NCBI RefSeq assembly: GCF_000225525.1
Contig: NZ_AGBF01000033.1
Coordinates: 1 to 54,931, forward strand
DNA from: Streptomyces zinciresistens K42
GTDB lineage: Bacteria; Actinomycetota; Actinomycetes; Streptomycetales; Streptomycetaceae
DNA length: 54,931 nucleotides
Direction: 5' to 3'
Both the position numbers and the translations under genes were made by a program. The notes below the pieces were generated by a model. It searched no databases, had not been told where the DNA came from, and worked only from the letters and a program-made list of their open reading frames with translations. Below, in pieces: positions 9,988 through 18,099 of the stretch. Positions within the stretch are counted from its first letter, which is position 1. The number at the start of each line of letters is the position of its first letter.

Positions 9988-12263
9988 GTCAGCGTCCTCC
10001 GGCTTCCCGGACCGCGGCCGGCGCCGGGGCCGCGTCCCCTGCGGCGTCTGCGCCGGGTGTCGCGGTTCTCGGGCGTCGGGGTCGCCGCGGTGCCGGCGAG
10101 CTGCGGCTGGTCGCCGCCGCCCGCGTCCTGCTGGCTGGCCCGCTGCTCCTTCGCCGGGTCCTTGGAGACCTTGGGCGAGGTGATGGTGCCGTCCGTGCGG
10201 ACCTTCGGCAGGCTCTTCTGGGGGGTGGGCAGCAGGGCGTTCTTCCTGTCGATCGCGCCGCCGTCGGAGACGCCGTACAGCGCGTCGTAGATGTTGCGCA
10301 CGGCCGGGCCGGAGGCGCCGGAGCCGGTACCGCCCTGGGCGATGGTCATGACGACCGCGTAGTCCTTGGTGTAGGTGGCGAACCAGGAGGTGGTCTGCTT
10401 GCCGTAGACCTCGGCGGTACCGGTCTTGGCGTGCATCGCGATCTTGTTCTGGGGCCAGCCGACGTCCGCGAAGCGCCAGGCGGCGGTGCCGCGGGTGGCG
10501 ACACCGGCGAGGGCGTCGCTCATCTCGGTGAGCGTCTTGCGCCCTATCGGCAGCTTGCTGCGGGGCTTGGGCTTGATCTCGTCGACCGTGCGGCCGTCGG
10601 CGCTGACGACGGCCTTGCCGACGGTGGGGTTGTACAGGGTGCCGCCGTTGGAGATGGCGGCGTAGATGCTGGCCATCTGGATGGGGGTGACCAGGGTGTC
10701 GCCCTGTCCGATGGAGTAGTTCACGGAGTCGCCGGCGCGCATCCGGTTGCCTTCGAGGCAGTTCTCGTAGGCGATCTGCTGGGCGTACGAGCCGCCCTTC
10801 TTGCCGTACTTGCACCAGGCGTTCTTGTTGGCCTTCCAGTAGTCCTGCTTCCACTGGCGGTCCGGGATGCGGCCGGTGACCTCGTTGGGCAGGTCGATGC
10901 CGGTCTCGGCGCCGAGGCCGAACTGGTGGGCCGTCTTGTAGAACCAGTCGTTGGTCTTCTTCTTCGGCTTGGTGCCGCCGTCGCGCTTCCACTCCTCGTG
11001 GGAGAGCCGGTAGAAGACGGTGTCGCAGGAGACCTCCAGGGCCCGGCCGAGGCTGATGGGGCCGTATCCCTTGGACTCGAAGTTCTTGAAGACCTGGCCG
11101 CCGATCGAGTACGAGCTGGAGCACTGGTAGGGGCCGTCGAAGGAGTAGCCGGCGTTGATCGCGGCGGCCGTCGGGATGACCTTGAAGATGGAGCCGGGCG
11201 CCGACTGGCCCTGGATCGCGCGGTTGAGCAGCGGGTAGTTGGACTCCTTGCCCGTCAGGCGCTTGTAGTCCTTGGCGGAGATGCCGCCGACCCAGGCGTT
11301 GGGGTCGTAGGAGGGGTTGGACGCCATGGCGACGACGCGGCCGGTCTTGGCCTCCATGACGACGACCGCGCCGGAGTCGGCCTTGTAGCGCTCGTTGGTG
11401 TTGCGGTCCCACTCCTTGCGGGCTTCCTTCATCGCCTCGTTGAGTTCGTACTCGGCGACGCGCTGCACGCGGGAGTCGATGCTCGTGACGAGGTTGGAGC
11501 CGGCCTGGGCCGCGTCGGCCTTGGCCTCGCCGATGACCCTGCCGAGGTTGTCGACCTCGTAGCGGGTGACGCCGGCCTTGCCGCGCAGCTGCTTGTCGTA
11601 CTGGCGCTCCAGGCCGGAGCGGCCGACCTGGTCGGAGCGCAGGTAGGGCGAGTCGGTGTCCTGGGCCTGCTGGAGTTCCTGGTCGGTGACCGGGGAGAGG
11701 TAGCCGAGGACCTGGGCGGTGTTGGACCCGCCGGGGCTGGGGTACCGGCGCAGGGCCTGCGGCTCGGCGGTGATGCCGGGGAAGTCCTCGGCGCGCTCGC
11801 GGATCTGCAGGGCCTGCTTGGGCGTGGCCTCGTCGGTGATGGGGATGGGCTGGTACGGCGAGCCGTTCCAGCAGGGCTGGGGGGTCTTGGCGTCGCACAG
11901 CCGGACCTTCTCCATGACCTCGGCGGGGGTCATGGAGAGCACTCCGGCGAGCTTGGTCAGGACTCCCTTGCCGTCGTCCGGCATCTTCAGCAGGTCGGTG
12001 CGGGAGGCGGAGACCACGAGGCGGGTCTCGTTGTCGGCGAGGGGTACGCCGCGGGCGTCCAGGATGGAGCCGCGCACGGCGGGCTGGACGACCTGCTGGA
12101 CGTGGTTGCCCGACGCCTCCTTGGCGTACGCCTGTCCCTCGCGGATCTGGAGGTACCACAGGCGTCCGCCGAGGGTGCCGAGGAGGGAGAGGACGAGGAT
12201 CTGGATGACGACGAGCCGGATCTGGACGCGTGGCGTGCGGCCGGTCTCTGGGATGTTGGTCAC
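9984..12263 (-). CDS. mrdA: Penicillin-binding protein 2, class B transpeptidase
   Basis: This is a 759-residue membrane-anchored cell-wall transpeptidase. A single N-terminal transmembrane helix (about 14-36) is followed by the class B dimerisation/pedestal domain (RGSILDARGVPLADN). The transpeptidase domain has the acylating Ser358 in SAPGSIFKV (SxxK, Lys361), an SCDT motif in the SxN position, and Lys613-Thr-Gly in AKTGTAEV. The C-terminal 80 residues are low-complexity, ending in a strongly basic stretch (DTRRRRRRGRG). The start is GTG at 12263 behind GGGGGAGG. It lies in the mre operon, with 127 bp upstream containing three copies of a (G/C)AGTAC hexamer at 12288-12305. Confidence 0.95.
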   Translation of the reverse strand: MTNIPETGRTPRVQIRLVVIQILVLSLLGTLGGRLWYLQIREGQAYAKEASGNHVQQVVQPAVRGSILDARGVPLADNETRLVVSASRTDLLKMPDDGKGVLTKLAGVLSMTPAEVMEKVRLCDAKTPQPCWNGSPYQPIPITDEATPKQALQIRERAEDFPGITAEPQALRRYPSPGGSNTAQVLGYLSPVTDQELQQAQDTDSPYLRSDQVGRSGLERQYDKQLRGKAGVTRYEVDNLGRVIGEAKADAAQAGSNLVTSIDSRVQRVAEYELNEAMKEARKEWDRNTNERYKADSGAVVVMEAKTGRVVAMASNPSYDPNAWVGGISAKDYKRLTGKESNYPLLNRAIQGQSAPGSIFKVIPTAAAINAGYSFDGPYQCSSSYSIGGQVFKNFESKGYGPISLGRALEVSCDTVFYRLSHEEWKRDGGTKPKKKTNDWFYKTAHQFGLGAETGIDLPNEVTGRIPDRQWKQDYWKANKNAWCKYGKKGGSYAQQIAYENCLEGNRMRAGDSVNYSIGQGDTLVTPIQMASIYAAISNGGTLYNPTVGKAVVSADGRTVDEIKPKPRSKLPIGRKTLTEMSDALAGVATRGTAAWRFADVGWPQNKIAMHAKTGTAEVYGKQTTSWFATYTKDYAVVMTIAQGGTGSGASGPAVRNIYDALYGVSDGGAIDRKNALLPTPQKSLPKVRTDGTITSPKVSKDPAKEQRASQQDAGGGDQPQLAGTAATPTPENRDTRRRRRRGRGPGAGRGPGSRRTLT

Positions 12264-12390
12264 TGCGCTGCCTCCCCCTCTCCCTGCGAGTACCAGTACG
12301 AGTACGGCTGTGTGCGTTCGAGAGAGGAACGACGGGCCCCCACGGCCCGGTTCCTCCCGGACTCACCCGTGCGGGTGAACTGCCCTGCCC

Positions 12391-13083
12391 TCACAGCCGC
12401 TTGACCCCCTTGATGCGCCCGGCGCGCGCCGTGCGCGAGCGTGCCGCCTTCACCTTCAGTCCGCCCTTGAGCCCGCCCAGGGCGCCGCGCTGGCCGCCGA
12501 TGCGCAGTCCGGTGCCGCCGGAGAGCCAGCCCGAGGAGATGTCGGTCTTCTTGGACGGGGAGTTGGTCTCGGCGAGCGGGTCGTTGTCCGCGCGCCGGGC
12601 CAGCGCCATGACGCCCGGGACGACGAAGGGGGCGAGCAGCAGGTCGTACAGGGCGGCGGTGAACAGCAGGCTGCCCAGGCCGACGTTGCGGGCGGCGGTG
12701 TCGCCGACCAGGGCGCCCACCCCGGCGTACAGCAGGGTCGAGCCGATCGCGGCGGCGACCACGACGACCATCGGCCCGGTCGCCGACTTGAGTTTGCCGT
12801 TGCCGGGTTTGATGAGCCCGGCGAGGTAGCCGATGACGCAGAGCACGAGGGCGTAGCGGCCGGCGGCGTGGTCGGCGGGCGGGGCGAGGTCGGCGAGCAG
12901 GCCCGCGGCGAAGCCGATGAGGGCGCCGCCGACATGGCCGTACACCATGGCGAGGCCCAGCACGGTGAGCAGCAGCAGGTCGGGGACGGCCCCGGGCAGA
13001 TGGAGCCGGGCCAGCACGCTGACCTGCACCACCAGGGCGACGACGATCAGGGAGGCGGAGAGCAGGATCCGGTTGACGCGCAT
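12391..13083 (-). CDS. mreD: Rod shape-determining protein MreD
   Basis: This 230-residue membrane protein has five to six hydrophobic helices in the first 165 residues (VNRILLSASLIVVALVVQV, AVPDLLLLTVLGLAMVYG, LIGFAAGLLADLAPP). The PDLLLL and GFxxGLLxD patterns are typical of MreD. It then carries an extra cytoplasmic tail of about 60 residues that is unusually basic (LKVKAARSRTARAGRIKGVK). Non-actinobacterial MreD lacks such a tail. The start is ATG 13083, 13 bp after mreC. Its role is as an integral membrane component of the Mre complex with MreC, RodA and PBP2. Confidence 0.93.
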   Translation of the reverse strand: MRVNRILLSASLIVVALVVQVSVLARLHLPGAVPDLLLLTVLGLAMVYGHVGGALIGFAAGLLADLAPPADHAAGRYALVLCVIGYLAGLIKPGNGKLKSATGPMVVVVAAAIGSTLLYAGVGALVGDTAARNVGLGSLLFTAALYDLLLAPFVVPGVMALARRADNDPLAETNSPSKKTDISSGWLSGGTGLRIGGQRGALGGLKGGLKVKAARSRTARAGRIKGVKRL

Positions 13084-13096
13084 GGGGCTTCAGCTC

Positions 13097-14131
13097 CTAC
13101 TGCTCTTGCTCGTACGGGGTCTGGTCGTCGCCCGCGGCCTGGTCCGGCGGGTCGGCCAGGGGCTGGTTCAGGGGGCTCCGGCCGTCGGTCTGCGGCTGGA
13201 CGCGACCGTCACCGGGAACCTCCGCGCCCGGTGTGACGGTGACCGTCACGGTCGGCCGGGGGGTCGGCCGGGGCTTGGCGGGCAGCACGGTGTCGCGCGG
13301 GTCCTTGCCGGGGGCCTGGACCACGACGCCGACGATGTCGAGCTTGGAGAAGGCGACGTACGGCGTGATGTACAGGGTGCGGGTCAGGCCGCCGCCGGAG
13401 GGGTCGACACGGGAGACGACGCCGACGGGAACGCCGGGCACGAAGGGCTTGTCCGCCTGGGAGCCGAAGGTGACGAGGCGGTCGCCCTTCTTCACCTCCG
13501 CCTTGCCGTTGAGGAGTTCGACGCGCAGCGGGCGGTCGCCCTGGCCGGAGGCGAACCCGAGTTCGTCGGTGGACTCCATGCGGGTGCCGACGGTGAAGTC
13601 GGGGTCGTTGGCGAGGAGGACGGTCGCGGTGTTCGGGCCGACGGTGGTGATCCGGCCGACCAGTCCGTCGCCGTTCAGGACGGTCATGTCGCGCTTGAGG
13701 CCGTCGTTGGCCCCGGCGTCGATGGTGATGGTCCAGGAGAAGCCCTGCGCCGCTCCTATCGCGATGACCTGGGCTCCCTTGATGCCGTACTGGCCGGCGC
13801 CCGCGACCTTCAGCATCCTGTCCAGCTGCCGTGCGCGGCTGCGGGTGCGGTCGTCGCTGCCGAGCCTGGCCTTGAGAGCGGCGTTCTCCTGCTCGAGCCG
13901 GGCGAGCCGGTCGTTGCGCGCGCCGGAGTCGCGGACCGCGGCGACGGCGTTGCCGACCGGGTCCACCGCGCTCGACACACCGTTCTCGATGGGGCCGAAG
14001 ACCGTGGCGGCGGCCTGCCGGGCACCGTCGACCGGGGAGTCCTCCCCGCCGCGGATGTCCACCGTGATCAGCGCGAACGCGATGGCGATCAGCAGCACCA
14101 GGAGCAGCCGGCTCTCTCGTGTGTCCCTCAC
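13097..14131 (-). CDS. mreC: Rod shape-determining protein MreC
   Basis: This 344-residue bitopic protein has a short cytoplasmic start and one transmembrane helix (about 9-25, LLLVLLIAIAFALI). A coiled coil (about 70-95, with LARLEQENAALKARLG) and the periplasmic-type beta domain (about 105-285) follow. It ends with a Pro/Thr-rich and then acidic, Gln-rich C-terminus. The GTG start at 14131 gives this architecture; a purine-rich GAGGAAGGG lies somewhat far upstream (about 19 bases). MreC scaffolds PBP2 in the elongation complex. It is followed by mreD after 13 bp and separated from mreB by 214 bp containing a hairpin. Confidence 0.94.
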   Translation of the reverse strand: MRDTRESRLLLVLLIAIAFALITVDIRGGEDSPVDGARQAAATVFGPIENGVSSAVDPVGNAVAAVRDSGARNDRLARLEQENAALKARLGSDDRTRSRARQLDRMLKVAGAGQYGIKGAQVIAIGAAQGFSWTITIDAGANDGLKRDMTVLNGDGLVGRITTVGPNTATVLLANDPDFTVGTRMESTDELGFASGQGDRPLRVELLNGKAEVKKGDRLVTFGSQADKPFVPGVPVGVVSRVDPSGGGLTRTLYITPYVAFSKLDIVGVVVQAPGKDPRDTVLPAKPRPTPRPTVTVTVTPGAEVPGDGRVQPQTDGRSPLNQPLADPPDQAAGDDQTPYEQEQ

Positions 14132-14296
14132 GTGCGGCGGCCGTGCCCTTCCTCGATAGGAATGCGGGAAACCCCGGGTCGACCCGAGGAGTTCTGTCTG
14201 CGGGGTTGGTTCGGGGAGCTCGGGCGGATTCGTCCGCCGCGCTCGCGGGCGGGAAATGAAGGCTCTTCGGGGAGCTTATGCCTCTATATCAACGAT

Positions 14297-14330
14297 CCGC
14301 CGTACGAGAGGAGATCGTCCCGTACGGCGG
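14297..14330 (-). terminator. Hairpin between mreB and mreC
   Basis: CCGCCGTACG at 14297-14306 pairs perfectly with CGTACGGCGG at 14321-14330 around a 14-base loop, 15 bases past the mreB stop. There is no long U-tract. It could terminate most mreB transcripts or attenuate read-through into mreCD-pbp2-rodA. Confidence 0.65.
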
Positions 14331-14345
14331 AATCGAAGAGTTACG

Positions 14346-15377
14346 TCATCTGCGCGGCTGGGCGTCCAGCACCTGCTGCAGCGCCTCGAACTCCTCGACG
14401 CACTTGCCGGAGCCGAGCGCCACGCTGTCCAGCGGGTCCTCGGCGATGTGGATCGGCATGCCGGTCTCGCGGCGCAGGCGCTCGTCGAGGCCGCGCAGCA
14501 GCGCGCCGCCGCCGGTCAGGACGATTCCCCGGTCCATGATGTCGCCGGACAGCTCCGGCGGGCACTTGTCGAGGGTCGTCTTCACGGCGTCCACAATGGC
14601 GTTGACCGGTTCCTCGATGGCCTTGCGCACCTCGGCCGCCGAGATGACGACGGTCTTGGGCAGGCCCGACACGAGGTCGCGGCCGCGGATCTCGGTGTGC
14701 TCGTCGGCGTCGAGGTCGTACGCCGAACCGATCGTGATCTTGATCTGCTCGGCCGTGCGCTCACCCAGCAGGAGGGAGTACTCCTTCTTGATGTGCTGGA
14801 TGATTGCGTTGTCCAGTTCGTCACCCGCGACGCGGATGGACTGGGCGGTCACGATGCCGCCGAGGGAGATGACCGCGACCTCCGTCGTGCCGCCGCCGAT
14901 GTCCACCACCATGTTGCCCGTGGCCTCGTGGACCGGCAGGCCGGAGCCGATGGCCGCGGCCATGGGCTCCTCGATGATGTGCACCTGGCGGGCGCCGGCC
15001 TGGGACGACGCCTCGATGACGGCGCGGCGCTCGACGCCTGTGATGCCGGAGGGCACGCAGACGACGACGCGGGGCCGGGCCAGGTACCGGCGCTTGTGGA
15101 TCTTCAGGATGAAGTAGCGGAGCATCCGCTCGGTGATCTCGAAGTCGGCGATGACGCCGTCCTTGAGCGGACGCACGGCGACGATGTTGCCGGGGGTCCG
15201 TCCGATCATCTTCTTCGCCTCGGCGCCTACCGCGAGGATGCCACCGGTGTTCGTGTTGATCGCGACGACGGACGGCTCGTTGAGTACGATCCCGCGACCC
15301 CTGACGTACACCAGCGTGTTGGCGGTCCCGAGGTCGACAGCCATGTCACGGCCGATGAACGACATTGAGTTCCCCAT
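14346..15377 (-). CDS. mreB: Actin-like rod shape-determining protein MreB
   Basis: This 343-residue bacterial actin forms membrane-associated filaments that direct wall synthesis. It has the phosphate-1 motif [17 protein letters not shown], the phosphate-2 motif [18 protein letters not shown], and the adenosine motif [16 protein letters not shown] near the C-terminus. I chose the ATG at 15377 (protein starting [11 protein letters not shown]), as in other actinobacterial MreB proteins; ATG 15365 is an alternative and the frame extends 27 codons further without conservation. Streptomyces MreB acts mainly in sporulating hyphae. It is first in the mre cluster and is followed by a hairpin. Confidence 0.97.
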   Translation of the reverse strand: MGNSMSFIGRDMAVDLGTANTLVYVRGRGIVLNEPSVVAINTNTGGILAVGAEAKKMIGRTPGNIVAVRPLKDGVIADFEITERMLRYFILKIHKRRYLARPRVVVCVPSGITGVERRAVIEASSQAGARQVHIIEEPMAAAIGSGLPVHEATGNMVVDIGGGTTEVAVISLGGIVTAQSIRVAGDELDNAIIQHIKKEYSLLLGERTAEQIKITIGSAYDLDADEHTEIRGRDLVSGLPKTVVISAAEVRKAIEEPVNAIVDAVKTTLDKCPPELSGDIMDRGIVLTGGGALLRGLDERLRRETGMPIHIAEDPLDSVALGSGKCVEEFEALQQVLDAQPRR

Positions 15378-15584
15378 CAGGATTCGTCTGGCCTTCCCGG
15401 GAGCTTGTGACGGCTTTTCAGGACGGCGAAGTGGGTGCTGTGACGTGAAGGCTTCCATCGTAGACGCGCCTGCACGAACACTGCGGGAGGGTCTTCGCCA
15501 TTGTCAGCAGACGGCGAGTCGCCTCGCTTGTGGAGACGGGCCATCGGGGGCACTCGTTCCCTCGATCGCCACGCATATGCCACA

Positions 15585-15610
15585 GGGCGGCCGGATTTCT
15601 CCGGCCGCCC
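15585..15610 (-). terminator. Terminator after ndk
   Basis: GGGCGGCCGG at 15585-15594 and CCGGCCGCCC at 15601-15610 form a perfect 10-bp stem with a 6-base loop, 23 bases beyond the ndk stop codon. Confidence 0.85.
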
Positions 15611-15633
15611 GGATCGGACCGCTCCGGTGGGGC

Positions 15634-16047
15634 TCAGGCGCGGCCCGGGAAGAAGATCTTCACCTCGCGCTCGGCGGACTCCTCGGAGTCGGAGGCGTGG
15701 ATCAGGTTCTCCCGGACGATGACACCGAAGTCGCCGCGGATCGAGCCCGGCTCGGCGGCGACCGGGTCGGTGGGACCGGCCAGCCGGCGCACGCCCTCGA
15801 TGACCCGCTCGCCCTCGACGATCAGGGCGACGACCGGGCCGGAGGCCATGAACGCGACCAGCGGCTCGTAGAAGGGCTTGCCCTGGTGCTCGCCGTAGTG
15901 CTGCTCCAGCGTGTCCTGGTCCAGCGTGCGCAGCTCCAGCGCGGTGATCTGCCAGCCGGCCTTGCGCTCGATGCGGCTGATGATCTCGCCGGTCAGGCCG
16001 CGGCGGACTGCGTCGGGCTTGAGCAGGACGAGGGTGCGCTGGGTCAC
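15634..16047 (-). CDS. ndk: Nucleoside diphosphate kinase
   Basis: This 137-residue enzyme transfers the gamma phosphate of ATP to nucleoside diphosphates through a phosphohistidine. The active-site signature is NLIHASDS with His117, and Lys10 in LLKPDAVRR binds the phosphates. Length is normal for bacterial Ndk. It starts with GTG at 16047. It follows the DUF4233 gene after 66 bp and is closed by a strong hairpin, so it is probably the last gene of the folC-DUF4233-ndk transcript. Confidence 0.97.
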   Translation of the reverse strand: MTQRTLVLLKPDAVRRGLTGEIISRIERKAGWQITALELRTLDQDTLEQHYGEHQGKPFYEPLVAFMASGPVVALIVEGERVIEGVRRLAGPTDPVAAEPGSIRGDFGVIVRENLIHASDSEESAEREVKIFFPGRA

Positions 16048-16113
16048 GGGAGGGGCTCCTTCTTACTGCCGGTGTGCGGTGGGATGAGGTTACAGGGCGT
16101 GTCCAGCCGCTTG

Positions 16114-16470
16114 TTACGCAGCGTCAGGTGCGGACGGGGCCGCCTGCGCGGCGAACCGCGCCCTCGCCTCGTCGATCTTTCTGCCGTAGTGCACCGAGGC
16201 CCACCACAGTCCGGCGAAGACCACGCCGAGGACGAACATCATGGGGACCACGAAGCCGGAGGCGACGAGCGCGAACTGCAGGATCCAGCCCAGCGCGACG
16301 CCGCCGGGGCGGGTCACCAGGCCGCACAGCAGCACGCACAGGAACATCGCGATCCCGCAGACGGTCCACACCGTCGACATGGACAGGCCGGGGTCCTTCA
16401 TCGCGACCAGACCGGCGAACCCGATGACGAAGAACTCGCCGATCAAGGTCGAGGAGCACAGCGTACGCAT
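16114..16470 (-). CDS. DUF4233 small membrane protein
   Basis: This 118-residue protein has four predicted membrane helices (about 9-25, 32-52, 56-75, 76-96) and a short charged tail (GRKIDEARARFAAQ). It matches the actinobacterial DUF4233 family, which almost always sits between folC and ndk, as here (9 bp after folC). No function is established. ATG at 16470. Confidence 0.9.
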   Translation of the reverse strand: MRTLCSSTLIGEFFVIGFAGLVAMKDPGLSMSTVWTVCGIAMFLCVLLCGLVTRPGGVALGWILQFALVASGFVVPMMFVLGVVFAGLWWASVHYGRKIDEARARFAAQAAPSAPDAA

Positions 16471-16479
16471 ACTCGGAAC

Positions 16480-17967
16480 TCAGCCCTTCCCCAGCAGCAG
16501 CCGGGCTTCGCCGACCGTGATGACGGACCCGGTGACCAGGACACCGCCGCCCGTGAACTCGCCGTCCTCCTCGGCCAGCGTGATCGCGGCCTCCAGAGCG
16601 TCCGGCAGCCTCGGCTCGACCTGCACGCGCTCGTCGCCGAACACCTCGACCGCGATCGCGGCGAGTTCGTCGGCGTCCATCGCGCGGTGCGAGGAGTTCT
16701 GGGTGACGACGACCTCGGCGAAGATCGGCTCGAACGCCTCCAGCAGCCCGCGCACGTTCTTGTCGCCGCTCGCGCCCACGACGCCGATCAGCCGGCTGAA
16801 GTCGAACGCCTCGCCGATCGCGTCGGCGGTGACCCGCGCGCCCGCCGGGTTGTGGGCGGCGTCCAGGACCACGGTCGGGGAGCGGCGTACGACCTCCATG
16901 CGGCCCGGTGAGGCGACCGCGGCGAACGCCCTGCGGACGACCTCGATGTCCAGCGGCTCGGCGCGCGCGGCGCCGACGCCGAAGAACGCCTCGACCGCGG
17001 CGAGCGCCACGGCGGCGTTGTGCGCCTGGTGCGCACCGTGCAGCGGCAGGTAGACCTCGGGGTACTCGCCGCCGAGCCCGCGCAGGGTGACCAGTTGGCC
17101 GCCGACGGCGACCTGGCGGGCGACGACGCCGAACTCCAGGCCCTCGCGGGCCACGGTGGCGTCGACCTCGACGGCCTTCTTCAGCAGCACCTGGGCGGCG
17201 TCCACCGGCTGCTGCGCCATGATCACGGTGGCGCCCTGCTTGATGACGCCCGCCTTCTCGACGGCGATCTCGCCGGGGGTGCCGCCGAGCCGGTCGGTGT
17301 GGTCGAGGTCTATCGGGGTCACCACGGCGACGTCGCCGTCGATGACGTTGGTGGCGTCCCAGGAGCCGCCCATGCCGACCTCCACGACGGCGACGTCCAC
17401 GGGGGCGTCGGCGAACGCCGCGTAGGCCATGCCCGTGAGCACCTCGAAGAAGGACAGGCGGTACTCCTGCGCGACGTCGACCATCTCGACGTACGGCTTG
17501 ATGTCCTGGTACGTCTCGATGAAGCGCTCGGCGGAGACCGGGGCGCCGTCCAGGCTGATCCGCTCGGTGACGGACTGGACGTGCGGCGAGGTGTACCGGC
17601 CGGTGCGCAGCTCGAAGGCGCCGAGCAGGGCCTCGATCATGCGGGCGGTCGTCGTCTTGCCGTTGGTGCCGGTGATGTGGATCGAGGGGTACGACCGCTG
17701 CGGCTCGCCCAGGACGTCCATCAGGGCGGCGATACGGCGGACGGACGGCTCCAGCTTGGTCTCGCCCCAGCGGGTGGCGAGGTCCGCCTCGACCTCGCGC
17801 AGGGCCCGGTCGACCTCGGGGTCCTCCGGTCGCGCGGGCACGTCCGGGCCGGGCCCGGCACCCTGGGTGCGCAGGGTGCGGCTGCCGGCCTCGATGACGG
17901 CGAGATCCGGGTCCCGGTCGGTCTCGGCCGCGATGATCTCGTCGAAGGGGTCGTCGCTCTCACTCAC
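16480..17967 (-). CDS. folC: Folylpolyglutamate synthase/dihydrofolate synthase
   Basis: This 495-residue Mur-ligase-family enzyme adds glutamate to dihydropteroate and to reduced folates. The ATP-binding P-loop is residues 100-106 (GTNGKTT in HITGTNGKTTTARM). The central domain has the DHTDRLGGTPGEIAVEKAGV substrate/metal loop and the C-terminal domain has VLDAAHNPAG. About 60 extra N-terminal residues precede the conserved core, as in many actinobacterial FolC proteins. The start is GTG 17967. The gene lies 132 bp downstream of valS and the order valS-folC-DUF4233-ndk is typical of actinobacteria. Confidence 0.96.
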   Translation of the reverse strand: MSESDDPFDEIIAAETDRDPDLAVIEAGSRTLRTQGAGPGPDVPARPEDPEVDRALREVEADLATRWGETKLEPSVRRIAALMDVLGEPQRSYPSIHITGTNGKTTTARMIEALLGAFELRTGRYTSPHVQSVTERISLDGAPVSAERFIETYQDIKPYVEMVDVAQEYRLSFFEVLTGMAYAAFADAPVDVAVVEVGMGGSWDATNVIDGDVAVVTPIDLDHTDRLGGTPGEIAVEKAGVIKQGATVIMAQQPVDAAQVLLKKAVEVDATVAREGLEFGVVARQVAVGGQLVTLRGLGGEYPEVYLPLHGAHQAHNAAVALAAVEAFFGVGAARAEPLDIEVVRRAFAAVASPGRMEVVRRSPTVVLDAAHNPAGARVTADAIGEAFDFSRLIGVVGASGDKNVRGLLEAFEPIFAEVVVTQNSSHRAMDADELAAIAVEVFGDERVQVEPRLPDALEAAITLAEEDGEFTGGGVLVTGSVITVGEARLLLGKG

Positions 17968-18051
17968 GGGGCCAGTCTACGGAGGCGGACCGACGGCGCG
18001 CCCGGGGAGTGGGGGGTACGGGACGACGGACGGGCCGCGGGCGTACGCCGA

Positions 18052-18082
18052 GGCCCCCGGCGCCGGAGGGGCACCGGGGGCC
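18052..18082 (-). terminator. Hairpin after valS
   Basis: GGCCCCCGG at 18052-18060 pairs with CCGGGGGCC at 18074-18082, 18 bases beyond the valS stop, with a 13-base loop. No U-tract. It probably ends or attenuates valS transcription before folC. Confidence 0.7.
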
Positions 18083-18099
18083 GAGGGCCGTGCGACCGC

